In this document: piece after piece, positions 11,471 through 23,157 of the stretch
Position numbering within the stretch: position 1 is the stretch's first letter
Layout: every line of letters starts with the position of its first letter
Source: Otatea glauca
Taxonomy: Eukaryota; Streptophyta; Magnoliopsida; Poales; Poaceae
Direction of reading: 5' to 3'
NCBI GenBank assembly: GCA_036346275.1
Contig: CM070725.1
Coordinates: 14,188,216-14,252,215 of the forward strand
DNA: 64,000 bases
Translations under genes and position numbers: made by a program
The notes under the pieces: generated by a model
What the model was told of the DNA's origin: nothing
What the model saw: only the letters and a program-made list of their open reading frames with translations
Databases searched by the model: none

Positions 11471-12700
11471 GTTTGTTCGGCGACGGTCGGCAGCGCTGCG
11501 ATTTGATGGCGGCGCGGGCCGTGAAGCGAGATCGAACTCACCGGCCCATGGCCCACTTGGCGACGCGACCTCCGGCTCGTGGTTCTTGAGGATCTCCCCG
11601 AGCGGGAGACCGCTCGGGACAACCACCGCATGCGCTTGGAAGTAGTGCCAAAGCTTCCGCGAAGCCATGAAGAGTGCATAGAGTAACTTTTGGACCAAGG
11701 GATAGGCTCCTTTGGCCCGTGGAGTACTTCGCTGACGTAGTAGATTGGGTGCTGCCGCCCTACCCGCTCGGCTACCAGACCGCCGCTGACGGCCTGGGTC
11801 ATGGCCGCGAGGTAAAAAGGAGGCACCTCACCCTGCTGCGGAGTCGTCAACAGAGGAGGGCGCGAGAGGTATGCTTTGAGCTCGCCGAAGGATCGCTGGC
11901 TTCGGGTCCACTCAAGCCCTCATGTCTCGCGAGGATCTTGAAGAAAGGCAATCCTCGCTCGTCGAGCCGGGAGATGAAACGGCTAAGGGTGACAATGCGG
12001 CCTGTGAGGCTTTGTACCTGTTTTACCGAGGTCGAAGCAGTCATTTGCTCAATTGCTTCGATCTTCTCTGGGTTCGGGCCCACGCCTGACCCCCCGATCA
12101 TATAGCCGAGCACTTTTCCGGAGGTTGTACCGAAAACGCATTTTTCGGGGTTGAGCTTGATGCCGAACTTGTTCAGATTGGCGAAGATCTCGGCCAAGTC
12201 GTTGACGTGGCTGGCCCTAGAGGAACTCTTGATGATGATGTCGTCAACGTACACCTCGAGGTTCCGGCCTATCTGTGGGTCGAAGGCTTTAGCCATTAAC
12301 CGCTGGAACGTGGCGCCCGCGTTGCGAAGGCCGAACGACATGGTTGTATAGCAGAAAGTTCCGAACGGCGTGATGAAGACGGTCTTGTCTTCGTCTTTCG
12401 TGGTGAGCTTGACCTGGTGGTATCCGGAGTAGGCGTCGAGAAAACTCAACATCTCGGCGTTGGCAGTGGAGTCCACAACTGTCTATGCGGGAAGTGGAAA
12501 GTTGTCTTGGGGCACGCAGCTGCTCAAGACCGTGTGGTCGACGCACATTCGCCACTTCCGCCCTTCTTCTCGCACAATTACTGTGGTTGGCCACCACTGA
12601 GTAGTTGACCTCGCGAATGAAACCGGCCTTGAGGAGCTTATCGAGGTGCTCCCTAATTATCGCCGCCTTTTCGGGGGAGAAGCGCCGCAGCTTCTGACGC
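11471..12700 (-). pseudogene. Element A reverse transcriptase and first RNase H
   Basis: Reverse transcriptase copies the element RNA into DNA. Its core is open from about 12,476 to 11,850, with FLDAYSGYHQ, the TTMSFGLRNAGATFQR palm motif and the catalytic YVDD box (about 12,240-12,255). Upstream, the first RT motifs (RMCVDHT) survive in a different frame up to about 12,700. Downstream, the first RNase H connects through PIYYVSEVL and the EPIPWSKSYS region and is frame-shifted near 11,690. Stops and frame changes mean no active enzyme. Confidence 0.85.
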
Positions 12701-13164
12701 GCGGGTCTCGCACTGGCTTTGTTTGCGCCCAGGCTCGATCACCTCCGTGGGACCCCGCATGTCCGCCGGTTCCCATGCAAAATGCCTTTGTTATCTCGAG
12801 GAAGGTGACGAGCTCGCCTTCCTATTTGGGATCGAAGTGGGCGGAAATGCGACGATTTGTCCAAGTTTCCTTCTTCGAGCCGCACGGCTTTGGTCGGGCC
12901 GTTCTACCGACGGCCGCCTTCCGCGGGTGCCCTTCGGTGACTCGGGACTGGCTGGGGCAATATGCCGACCAGCGCCAGGGCTTTTTCTCGCAGCCGTGTG
13001 CTGCCTTCAGTCGCCGAGGACCGCATGACGCCGCCGCCCCGGAGCTTCATGCATCGATGCCCGTAGTGATTCGCGCCATGAATTTAATCGTATGGGCGCC
13101 CAGGATGGCGCTAGGGGAGGTCGCCGTCCACGACTTCAAAGGTAATCACCAAGGTCGCGGAAGT

Positions 13165-13638
13165 TTACAGACCGCCGAAGGTGACGGGGAGGACCACTTG
13201 CCCAAGCGGGGTGGTCGAACTCCCCGACACGATGCCGAAAAAGGGGATCGCTATGTTCTTGATCTTTGACCGGGGTATTTGCATCCGGTCCAAGGCGCTT
13301 GACAGAGCAGTTGAGGGAATCGCCTCGCCGACCATGACCCGCAGACGCATGCCTTGCTTATGGTCGGGGCGACGACCAGAGCAGTTTTGAAGTCTCGGGA
13401 CATCCCCGGGGGGGCGTCGTCCCGAGAAAAGGTGATGGGGACGCCATCCCACCTGCAGGGTTGGTCGGCGGACTTCCCGGCGGTGGCTTGATAGATGGCA
13501 CGTGCGGTGTTCTTCAGCTCGCGCCGGGATCGGTATGCTGAAGAACCGCCGAAGATCACATCCACACGACGGTTGCCTCGCTGAACTCCGTGTCGGGCTC
13601 GCTGAGCTCGACGGCGCTGGCCCTCCGGACCGCTTCAT
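13165..13638 (-). pseudogene. Element A aspartic protease region
   Basis: The ORF shows the RTARAIYQAT-like lead, the GVPITFSRDDAP motif and the tail SSTTPLGQVVLPVTFGG, which mark the retropepsin region of Tat pol. At the place of the catalytic Asp the frame reads VMVGEA instead of the usual VDEG or DNGS type motif, so the active-site Asp seems lost, apparently by one base change (GAC to GGC). It should cut the polyprotein, but this copy probably cannot. Confidence 0.65.
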
Positions 13639-15305
13639 CGCCTCTTTGGGAGCGTGGGCATCTCTCCGCCCCTTATAAAAGGCGTCCAGCTTGAACAGCC
13701 ACGTCCGGCAGCCCCGCAGATCATGGCCGTGGATCTTGTGGAACTGGCAAAATTTGTTAGCGTCAAAGCCGGGCTGTTCCTCATTGCCCCAGGCTCGGAC
13801 GTTCGCGTGGAGGGTTCCCCGCCCGCCCCGCCGGGCCGCCCGGCGCTGCTGTGGCCGCGGACGGTTCTGCAGAGGTCGGGGGCCCCGGCGGTCGGGCTAG
13901 TGGGCTTCCGCCCCCTCGCGCTTGTTGTCGACCGTGGCGACCACGCGGAGCTGGCCACCCTCGCCGCCGGGGTCTTTCCCTCGCCTTTTGTCGCGCGGGG
14001 CCTGGTCTCCTTCCTTAACGTCGGATGGCCCCACCTCGCCAAAGGTGAGGCCGAGCTTGCCTCGGTCGTAGTCGTGCTTCCAGCGGACAGCATCGTTCGC
14101 GTCCGCATATCGCTCTGCCATGCGGAATAGTTTGTTGACGGTGAGCCTCGTAGCTATCTCGAGGTCCTCCGTGAGGCGTCTGTCTCGAACGCCGAACCTA
14201 AAAGCCTTGATGACGGTTTCATCAGAGATGTTGGGGATCGAGTTCCGCGCACGGGTAAACCGGCGCACGAATTCTCGCAGATGCTCCCCCTTTCCCTGGA
14301 TAACACGGTCCAGGTCCCTCTCCCGCCCGTGCCGCCGTAGAGCCCGAAGTTGGAGGAGGGCGCCCGCAATCGGGCGCCATGATCGGAAGGTGCCGCGCTG
14401 GTTGAAGAGCCGTGCGGCGGCCCGCCCGTGACGGTGGGAGATAGTTATCCATCGCGCCTCGTCCCTCCGGCCGCCAAGATGGCGGGAGTATATGGAGAGA
14501 AATTCGCGGGTTCTTGGTCCCATCGAATCGCTCCATATCGCCGGCTTGAACGGACGGCCAGCGCGACTTGACGGAGGTCGCTGAGTACGCCGGCACCGAG
14601 GTCGAGGCTACCGCCGCCATCGCCGTGTCGGAGTCGCCACTAGCCGATAGGGAGAATTCGAGCCGGCGGCGCGCACTCGCGCCGCCACGACGGCCGACCG
14701 GGCGCCGCCATGGCGGCGACGCGGTGGTCGCGATCTTCGGGCGCTTGAGCCGACGTCCGAGAGGCTTCGGAAGTCCGCCGCCGAGCGAGCATCGTTATTG
14801 CGCCATCGGGCGACGGGCGAGCCCACGCACTCACCTTTCCTCGCTGGTGAGGTGGCGGTGATCGCACGCAGGGAGCCGCTAGCCGCCGGGGGTGAGACTC
14901 GAGCCTGGAGCTGCTCGCCACGGGCGTGATTGCGCCGGTGGCCTTGTTGAGTTCTTCGCCGAGGACCGCCGAAGAGGGCCGAGCCGCCGAGCGGGTCACC
15001 ATGACCGGGCGATGGCTCGCAGCGTTTGGGCAGGTTCGTCCGACGGGAGGGCCGAGTCGATCGGATCGGAGCGGGCGCATTTCGCTCTTCTCGCCGGAGA
15101 GCGGCGATAGCTTGGTCGATCGCAATCTGGGCGAGCCGATGCGCCTCCCGAGGAGTTTCCGGGTCATCCTTGCCTGCCCCGGGAGTCGCCTCACGTCCGT
15201 TGGCCACGAAGGCTCGGCGTTCGTGGGGCGGCAAGGAGGGCGAGAGCATGGATGTGGAGCCAGTACTGGGGATGGGCCCGAGCCTGTGCTCGCTGTTCTC
15301 GACAT
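13635..15305 (-). pseudogene. Element A gag
   Basis: Gag forms the virus-like particle in the cytoplasm. The conserved capsid core is open at 14,523-13,897, with a basic segment from GKGEHLREFVRRF through LTEDLEIATRLTVNKLFRMAERYADA. A zinc-knuckle-like motif (FCQFHKIHGHDLRGC) lies near 13,730. The N-terminal part to about 15,305 is Pro/Arg/Ser-rich and is spread over different frames. Several frame changes break it. It begins about 85 bp after the primer-binding site. Confidence 0.75.
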
Positions 15306-15369
15306 GCCGGTGGTGGAGCCGAGGTGCTGATGCTACCGAGGCGACGAACTTTGGACGAACGAAACTTCG

Positions 15370-15388
15370 GGCCCCACGGTGGGCGCCA
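15370..15388 (-). other. Primer-binding site of element A
   Basis: Two bases inside the 5' LTR the minus strand reads TGGCGCCCACCGTGGGGCC, which starts with TGG like the complement of a tRNA 3' end. I do not assign the tRNA. The position fixes the minus strand as the sense strand of A. Confidence 0.7.
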
Positions 15389-15390
15389 GT

Positions 15391-16387
15391 TGTCGACGAT
15401 CAGGACCGTCGATCGCAAAGAAAGAGGGTGAAAGGTAGTATGGAGGGCGAGGCCCAGAGTTCCGCTCGTCCGGGAGGTACCCTCGGGCGTCTTCAACAGG
15501 GGCCCGCACAATCAAACAGGGGACACAAGATCTATACTGGTTCGGGCCGAACGTCCCTACTCCAGTTCGGATGTCGGTACTGTATTGCCTTTGATGCCGT
15601 CGGCTGCACCGCCTTTACAAATGAGAGCTAGGGGTTCCAATATGAGAGTGCCGGAGCCTAGTTCGTGGGGTGTCGTCCCAAGGAAAAAAAGCCCCTCTCC
15701 AGAGGGCCCTGCCTCTCCTTACATGGTCGAAAGGGGCAGGTTACATTGGGGATTGGGAGCTGAGAGGATGAAGGGACTCATGCCCGAAAGCCCTTGTCTT
15801 GGTGACCAGTCTTGTCTGGCCTTGCCCTACGCCGGGTTAGTAGACTCTCCGAGCAAAGCAGGTCGCTGCTTCCTCGGGAAACAGCGCACCCACTCCCTGC
15901 GATTTTGTCCGATGATGACGTTGCCATGCGTGGCCCCAGCGCTGCCTGGGGTGAGAGGACTTCCATGCTGTACGCGACTGGATGATGGGACTGAGGCTTT
16001 GACTTTGGCGACCTTCGTGCTGCCTCGGGAAGGAGCCACCTACTTCTGTGCGGTCGCTTCAGGCGGTCGCGATTGTTGGACACGTGGTTAACGGCTAGTG
16101 GAGGACCCGATGCTCGACCCTTTGCGGAGACCGGGATCGGGCTGGTTGGAGGTCGGGGGAGCCCGGTCCGTGACAGAGGTCAAACGCCCTGCTAGGTCGG
16201 GAAAGAGCTCCTTTATGGCCTTGCGGGACCTTCAGTCGGAGCCTGGCTTGGAACAGTCCGATTGTGCTCCGGACTGGCGGTTCGGAGATGTCTCCACCCG
16301 AGGTAGGGAATAGTCCCCCGATCCTAGAGGAGGGCTGCTGAAAGCCCCCCCGGGGGGGCCACGTGTCAGGGTGGCCGGTCCCCGACA
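15391..16387 (-). repeat. 5' LTR of element A
   Basis: About 997 bp, starting TGTCGGGGACCGGCCACC on the minus strand and ending in CGTCGACA next to the primer-binding site. It matches the 3' LTR closely but has its own small indels (for example near 15,570 and 16,340) and a damaged TATA box. Confidence 0.93.
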
Positions 16388-16439
16388 CTTATAAAAATAT
16401 AAATTGAAACAATACTTACAAAGGTACTAGTACTGAGTA

Positions 16440-19265
16440 CGACGCAATTTCACTCTACAAATTTTCATCTCTTGAAAGCGTCAGATGATTTCTTTATTAT
16501 CGACGTTTCTAAATATCTCTTTCTCAGTGTAACACACCATCAAGTCATTGAACCAATCATTTGCTATCTTGTTACGCAAATCTGTCTTAATAATCTTCAT
16601 TGCTGAGAAGATTCTTTCTACCGATGCTGTGCCACTGGAAGGATCAATATAAGCTCGATGAGGCGATAGACCAATGAAAAAGTTCTATTCTTTCCAGTTT
16701 CAACTATCTTTTCAGCAAACTTTGCAAGATTACGACAACCATTCAATTCAACACTTCTCTAACATTAAGAATAGAGGTTTGAAGCTGATTTCTTAATAAC
16801 AAACGATCAGCTATAGTAAAATCAGCAGCGTAAATCTCAGCAAGTCGAACAAGTTTATCTACATCAAATTTAGAGGAGTTGCTTGGATTAAGACAAGACA
16901 TGCATAACAATAACTCTGAAGAAACTTTATTAAAGCGAGATTCATCTATCCCATAATAGCATCAAGAGCAACATTGAAAATGTCAACACGATAATAGTGA
17001 AGGTAAGTCACTTTTATGCTTTCGACGTGCAGATTTGCCCTTAACTCTAATGAAATCATCTATATTTGGCGCACCAATCTCATTTGTCTCGCAAAAGGAT
17101 TTGACTTGGTTAAGCAATAGCTCCCACCCATTGTCCCTGATGTCTTGTAGGCGCACTTTCACATCGACAATCAAATCCATGGCTTCTTCAATATCTTGAT
17201 CCTTTTTTGCAAAGCAATTGATAGTTTATTTGTAATGCCCAACAAGTCTACCAAAAAATGCATGATGAATGCAAATTCAAAATTTTGCATCTGTTGTATC
17301 AAACCTGCTACTCCACCATAACCTGAAGGATATGATGCATCTTCAGATATCATCTCAACCTCAAGCACTGACTCCCATATTTGGTATATACGAAGTATGG
17401 TTTTAAGATGAGAGCCCCATCTAGTATCTCCAGGTCTAGCTAGGCTAGTTTTCTAATTCAAGCCTGTTCCACTTAAAAGCATGCCATTCTCCAATTTCTC
17501 CAATACTTTCTCATAATGCTTTTCCATCAAAATATCCTTTCTCTTGCAAGATGCACTCACAGTGGTCACTATCAAGAGAACATAGTTGAAGAAGTCAGCA
17601 GTAACTCTACTACAACTTGCGACAGTGACAACCACTAACTATAACTGATGGGCAAAGCAATGGATATAGAAAGCATATGGACTCTCATCCTATATTAATC
17701 TTTGCAAGCCATTAAATTCCCCTCTCATATTTGAAGCTCCATCATAACCCTGCCTGCGTAGTCTAGAAATAGGTAGATCATGATCAGCAAGCAAACTAAT
17801 CATAGCTTCCTTCAATGCAACCGATGTATAGTAAGTGATATGCTTAATACCAAGAAACCTATCTTCCCTTCTTTGTTTACAAACCTACATTCCAACCAAA
17901 TTAATGATACAAGGTTGGAACTTAACACAAATCATAAATGGTACAACTAACAAACATAATATGTACTACTAACTTGACAATCATGGACATTTGCTCTTTT
18001 ATTGACAAATCGCGTGACTCATCAATAAGCACCACGAAATTCCTATCTCTAGCCTCATCCTTAATCACTTTTGTTACCTCTTGTGCACAACATTTTGCAA
18101 GGTCCTTCTGTATCTCTGAACAAATCATCAAACTATTCCCTCTACCATCAAATTCAAATGCCGCATTCACATCTGGCACCTTATCTTTATACCATCCCAA
18201 TAACTCTTTAAAATTGCCCTTGTTCATAGATGTAGAAGTTTCATCATGTCCACGAAAAGCATCGCCTTGCATTATGAGATATCTTGAACAATCTAAAGAA
18301 GAAGTCAAATGAATCTTGTATGTAATTTCAGAGTCCTTACTATAAATATTTAATTTATGTTATATGCTTTCTCTTTGATTGAGAAAATCTTCACAATCTT
18401 GCATTGCAATGTTGTGGACACTATTAGGTCCCTCAACATGGTCTTTGAAACCTTTTATAGCCCTTCTCCAATTCACATAGCCAACTTCTATGAAAACATC
18501 CCTCCCAAAGTGAGTAGGTTATCCCGGTTTTTTAAAAAGAAAGCAATAGAAACAAAAGGCGGCGTCCTTTTCAATACTATATTCTAACCAATCGAATTTC
18601 TTGTACGATGATTATTGAAACGATCTTGATTTCCCATGTTGAATCTTCTTTAGAAAAGCATGCCTGATTGGTTGAGCCAGACCCTTCAACATATATGCTC
18701 TCCTCACTTGATCACTAATCTCTTTAGGATAAGTTTCAATTTGTTTGCGATGTTGGATCAGCAACAATTTCATTGGGATCATGCTGAGACAGAGATGAAA
18801 TGAAAGAGAGAAAGGCGGAGGAAAGAAGACGAGAGAGCAAGCCTCAGGAAAGTCTTGGTTGGCTAAGGAGAAAACGTGTTGGCATACCATGTCTGGACAA
18901 TTTAAGTCCATTTTCCTACTTTTTCTGCAAGGGGTTCAAGGGGAAAGCATTAGCCCTATCCTTAATATGACTCTCTGTCACACGGATGCTGCTGGGCTGC
19001 TACAAAACCCCTATAGTCGAAGAAAAGATCGAAACAGGGATAAAACGTAGGATAACCCAGATCACTCGGACTAGCTGAACTCTCCAGAACAAACACAACC
19101 TAGGTGGTTTGCCGGGGATGACCCATCATATATCGATGAAGAACCGCGAAGTTCAACAATCTTTTGAGGGACGGGATGTTGCCCTCATTGGTTTGTGGGT
19201 TACTAGTACTTGCACTTCGTCGGAAAAAATTGTGCAACGTTTGATCTCCATTTTTGCAACTTAGT
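16440..19265 (-). pseudogene. hAT transposase pseudogene (zf-MYM/TTF type)
   Basis: The N-terminus near 19,265 shows KNGDQTLHNFFRRSAST. It is followed by the TTF-type region (DQVRRAYMLKG, then an EYSIEKDAAFCFYC segment near 18,570). The central DUF4371-like part is open at 18,308-17,922, with RGHDETSTSMNKGNFKELL and the FVVLIDESRD motif holding a catalytic Asp. The C-terminal dimerisation domain is at about 16,500-16,660 and reads VERIFSAMKIIKTDLRNK once frame changes are followed. Many stops and frameshifts break it, and an intron-like AT-rich insert may lie near 17,880-17,950. The usual protein has about 750-800 residues. It is the source gene for the hAT element around it and is not functional. 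Confidence 0.85.
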
Positions 19266-19379
19266 TTGCTAACTTGCTGTAATAAAACAAATTGAATCAG
19301 AGAGACCAAAAAAAGAATCAACCAGTCAATAGAATAAAGATTAGCCCTTATCACTGTTCATCATTTATTAGAAAGTAGG

Positions 19380-20129
19380 CACTGGCACTGCATTGAGGGC
19401 TTGGGAGATGGGGAAATTTTTTATACAGAGAAAATGAGCAATTTTTTGTACCGAGTGGGCATCCTGGGCTCCTAGTGAAGTGGCGATCAATTCCTCAATT
19501 CCTCTCCTCTAGGCTCTGGTGAGTGGCAACTGGCGTATGGTGATGAGAATTCGGCCTTGGGCGACTCGGTGACTCCTCCGGCCTTTTTCCTTTGGCGAGT
19601 GGCGAGTGGCTGTCGGTCGTCGCCGCGCCCGCGCCGGTGTTCCCCTCCCAGGCGTCCACCCTTCTCCCTCACCTACGGTCGGCTGGACTGTTGGACGGCT
19701 CGTTGACGCTGTCACACGAGCGACCGAGCGGCCGAGCTGCCGTGGCCCACGCCCGCCTTCTGCCATCGGCACCGCCGCCTCACCGCGCCCGCCCTTGCCC
19801 GCAGCCCTCTGGAGTCTGGACAGGCTCACCTTCTCGCCTCTCCCGTGCGGCGGCGGCGGTGCTACAGAGGAGCAACCGAGCAAGGCCGAGTGCGGGTACT
19901 GTACAGATGAAATTCCTTGAAACTTGCCTGTTGGCCTATGTAGTACTAGTCCTAATTAAGCCCACGATTCCATTTTTTCCTTTCTTCTTCCCAACTCCTG
20001 CCGGTGACATGTCTGGTGCCTTTGCTTGCGCTGTTGCGCACGGGGGTCGAGGGATACTGTGGTGGGGGGAGGGGGTTCCTGTCGGCGACCGGAGGCGGGG
20101 CTGGCGCCCCAACAATAGATCTGCCACTG
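19380..20129 (-). other. GC-rich 5' region of the hAT element
   Basis: This block upstream of the transposase N-terminus has long ORFs on both strands that are rich in Pro, Arg, Ala and Gly and have no known domain. By position it is probably the promoter and untranslated leader of the hAT element, ending at the inferred right terminus. Confidence 0.4.
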
Positions 20130-20289
20130 GTTGTATTGTGCTTTGCTCGGTTGGGGCCGTAAAGAGAGAGAAGAGCGGCTGTGCTGTGGCTTGATGTCGT
20201 GAGAAAGGAGAACTCTGGAGAAGACACCCTGACGTGTGGGCCCAAGTGGCAGTAGAGCAAAAGAGTAATCTCGATTCAGTGTTCTAAGT

Positions 20290-20826
20290 CAGTAGATAAG
20301 GTCATTAATGAGGCTATCAACTCATGATCTTTTATATTGAATTGATGAAAATTTCTCACTTTGATAAAATTGTATTTAATTTACTTCTGTCTTTTGATTT
20401 CCTTTCTAACTTTAATTGAGTTCACATGACTTTGATAGTTTTTGAAGATGACTCGAAAATGATTTAGGATTTATATAAAAATTTTTCAGGGTTTATTTCT
20501 TATGGTATTTTGAGTTTTGCATTGTAGAGAAAAGAAAATAATTAAGATAAAAGATTTTCTTAAGATCCAAAAATTCAAGAAAATTCCAGAGAAGATGGAA
20601 ATTCAAAATAAAATTATATTTCAAACTTAATTTCATAGTTTGTTTATTCAAGAAGAATTTTTTTTAATAATGCAACTTTACTTTACATAGACTGAAATCC
20701 AAGAAAATAAAGAAAAGGAGGATATTTTGAATTAAAATATTGATTCCATTTAAATTTTTTGTTCAATTTCATTTTCAATTTTCAAAATTTTATTCTTCCC
20801 ATTTTTGAAATTTTCGGGATGTTACA
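20290..20826 (-). repeat. Probable LTR fragment, minus orientation
   Basis: Read on the minus strand from 20,826 the sequence starts TGTAACATCCCGAAAATTTC and continues AT-rich for about 500 bp. The TGTAACA start followed by a run of A/T resembles the start of LTR C in this window (TGTAACATCTCAAAATTTG). No second end or target duplication was found, so it is probably a truncated LTR. Confidence 0.4.
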
Positions 20827-21440
20827 TACCACTAAGAGCAGTGCTTCCATACATTCTCTCCAAATACAAATTGTACAAATTTTGAAGCAAACAAACGGGT
20901 AAATAACCACCATCTACCATTCGTTTATACTTTAATATTTGTGCAACTTACAAAAAGAAAAGCATGGAATCACCTCGCTACTACAAATTGCTTGTCGGTC
21001 TTTGTATTTAGTACGGTGTAATTCATAACAATATTTTAATTTAATCAATTTATCTAAAGTTAGTACTAATTCTTTGTGGACTATTAACCTAATCTATGAG
21101 TACCTCCTGTATTTTCGGTGAGTGTCTGCCACTGTAGTATAGGATCGGAAGTGAATACGGATACGATGTACGTGCAGTGTGCGCTAACAAGAGGAGCGTA
21201 CGTGCGGGCCTGGTTGGTTTCGGATGCATAAGTGCAAATCAACTTTCTTTTCTTGCTGCCATGCATACACCAGATATATCTCTACTACTTCTAATTACGA
21301 GTTGGTGGCGATCCGTTCTCCTCCGGAGTACCTGGTTCGTTGGATTTGACGTGAACGGTTGAGATAGAAGAGGATTTAACCCGATAGTCCCACCCCTTCC
21401 TATGATCTTCTCACACGCTTACGCAACCCGAATCACTCCA
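20827..21440. other. AT-rich stretch, nothing recognised
   Basis: No coding region, RNA gene or transposon end is visible here. Short ORFs on either strand have no family resemblance. Confidence 0.4.
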
Positions 21441-21590
21441 GTAGCACCTCTCCCTCCCTCGATCCGGCGTGCTCAGCTTTCCCTCTCAAATCTCTTAAGA
21501 GGAACAAGCATTTTGACCCCGTAGCACCTCTCCCTCCCTCGATCTGGCACGCTCAGCTTTCCCTCTCAAATATCTTCAGAGGAACAAGAT
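21441..21590. repeat. Two-copy tandem repeat, 80-bp period
   Basis: GTAGCACCTCTCCCTCCCTC starts at 21,441 and again at 21,521. The two units stay alike through CAGCTTTCCCTCTCAAAT and end in AGAGGAACAAG, with about half a dozen differences. Confidence 0.85.
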
Positions 21591-21654
21591 TTCCTACTAT
21601 TGAAACATAACTAAAATTAGTGCTCTTTGTAAATAATTTTTTTTGTCATAAATT

Positions 21655-21689
21655 GAGTTTCTGTTGCAACGCACGGATACATAACTAGT
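21655..21689 (+). mobile_element. Possible Helitron 3' end
   Basis: The sequence GTTGCAACGCACGG followed by ACATAACTAG then T resembles the 3' end of grass Helitrons, which have a small hairpin about 10 bp before CTAG with the host T next. The hairpin here is imperfect and no 5' TC end was identified. Confidence 0.3.
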
Positions 21690-22092
21690 ATACTGATGAT
21701 ATACACGTGTGTCTATTGCACTCTTTGTCTTTTGTCACCACCCTGTTCACAACCAACACACGCAAAATTAGTGGATGATGTCTGGGCCGCATCACACAGT
21801 GTTTCCGTTGAATGTTTCGCTCAGAAGAAGGTGGAGGCGGAAGCGTCGTGCATGTGCGGCCACGTGGTGGCGGCTTGGCCTGCGACGCTCGGAAGATGGG
21901 AAGTGGACCACGGGGACGGCCGTGACTTGACGTCCGCAAACTAGAAGCCCTCTTTTCATTTTCTAAAAACACATCCCTCAATCCTGCTGATCTTCGGCGA
22001 GCGGTGACCCCAGGGGCAAAGCCAACAAGAGGCTTCATGAGGCTGAAGCGCACCCTCGGTAGGCGCAACCGCGCAACAACGCCCCCAATCAA
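21690..22092. other. Moderately GC-rich sequence, upstream of the L-GalDH-like fragment
   Basis: No domain is recognised. If the 1-kb hAT-like insertion is ignored, this stretch lies directly before the L-galactose dehydrogenase-like fragment and may be its upstream region. Confidence 0.3.
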
Positions 22093-22100
22093 CCACCCAT

Positions 22101-23105
22101 CCATAGGAGTGAAAATAGATCAGATACAGATAGATAATATCTCTACTATATTTATTTTTATATATTATCGAATGCGGATACGTATACGGATAGTCCGGAT
22201 ACGAATATGAATACGAATACGGATAATATCAGATACGAATCGAATCGGATACGGTTTTGAATATTTATCGGAACATGATAACCCCCTAGATTGTACATAA
22301 AAATCAATGAAAACACATAACTAGTTGATTTGATCAAAACATTATTGAAAATCAAACAAATATAAGCATTTTCATTCACTTAGACAATAGTTAGATACCA
22401 TGTCGCAAACAAAGTTATATAAGACTTAATTTATCACACACATACGATTAGTTCATCATACACGTAGATCAAAACACAAAATAAAGATAATCCTTGCTCA
22501 GAGATACAAATAGAAGCAAACACATAACACACTAAAAGTTTGATAATACTTAGATACCATATCTCTAAAAAGCATGTAACACTAATATGTAATGACCCAA
22601 GATTTATATTTTTTGTTGAATTATATTTAAAATAATAAATTATATATTTACGAGTTTTTATGCATTTTTAGCTATTTATTTAAAATATTTTCCTATTAAG
22701 AACAGTAGTGTTTGAATTTTTGAGAAAATAAAAAAATCTGATAAAATCTTTAAAATATTTTTAAATTTTTTTTATATTCTGTCTGGAATTTTCTAAATTA
22801 TTTTGTAATTTTTGAAGTTGGTTTGCCAATTTTAATAATTGAAACTTGTTTTATAGATTAATTAAATTAGAAAACGATTTTGAAATTAAGAAACCCTTTT
22901 GGCCCAGCCCACATGCATATCCGGATATCCGACCCATCAATATCTGGATTATCCGAATCCGTTTTCATATCCTACGGATAGTGAGCTACCGAATCCATAT
23001 CCGTATCTGATCCGACACTATCCGACAAATATCCGATCCGATAGAATCCGTATCAAAAAATTATTCGAATCGGTCGGAAACTACTCGATCCGTTGTCATC
23101 CCTAC
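22101..23105. mobile_element. hAT-like non-autonomous element, ~1.0 kb
   Basis: The octamer CCACCCAT flanks it at 22,093-22,100 and 23,106-23,113. The left end reads CCATAGGAGTGAAAATAGAT. The right end on the opposite strand reads GGTAGGGATGACAACGGATC. Both resemble the TAGGGGTGAAAA..GGATC termini of grass hAT MITEs. Inward of both ends the sequence is dominated by GGATAC/GTATCC-type words. The middle (22,590-22,890) is AT-rich and starts TGTAATGACCC, possibly a further insertion. There is no coding capacity. Confidence 0.6.
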
Positions 23106-23157
23106 CCACCCATGCCACCTTCACATGGCACAACAACAAGCTGCGTAGCAATGGATT

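Larger units (their letters stand above)
4013..16387 (-). mobile_element. Element A: Ty3/gypsy LTR retrotransposon, Tat lineage
   Basis: Two LTRs of about 1.0 kb (4,013-5,013 and 15,391-16,387) flank a 10.4-kb interior. The 5-bp target duplication CTTAT is perfect (4,008-4,012 and 16,388-16,392), and the termini are TG and CA. On the minus strand the order is primer site, gag, protease, reverse transcriptase, RNase H, a second RNase H, and integrase. The second RNase H and a long region between integrase and the 3' LTR with a gene in the opposite direction are typical of the Tat lineage. Every pol domain has stops or frameshifts, so the element is not autonomous now. Confidence 0.92.
3746..20129 (-). 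mobile_element. hAT transposon, decayed, split by a gypsy element
   Basis: The left end reads CAACGACGAATCCAAG from 3,746. The right end, read on the minus strand from 20,129, reads CAGTGGCAGATCTATTG. Both resemble the CAGTGGCGGATCCAGG terminus of the small MITE at 2,428-2,616. The flanking octamers GATGTGTT and GTTGTATT agree at 6 of 8 positions. Without the 12.4-kb gypsy insertion the element is about 4.0 kb, a normal size for an autonomous hAT. It encloses a minus-strand transposase pseudogene and a GC-rich 5' region. The transposase is clear. The exact ends are inferred from degenerate repeats. Confidence 0.55.

Noticed and set aside
19592..20194. Plus-strand 200-codon ORF as a host gene
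   Set aside because: Low-complexity composition, equally long frames on the other strand, and a position in the 5' region of the hAT element.
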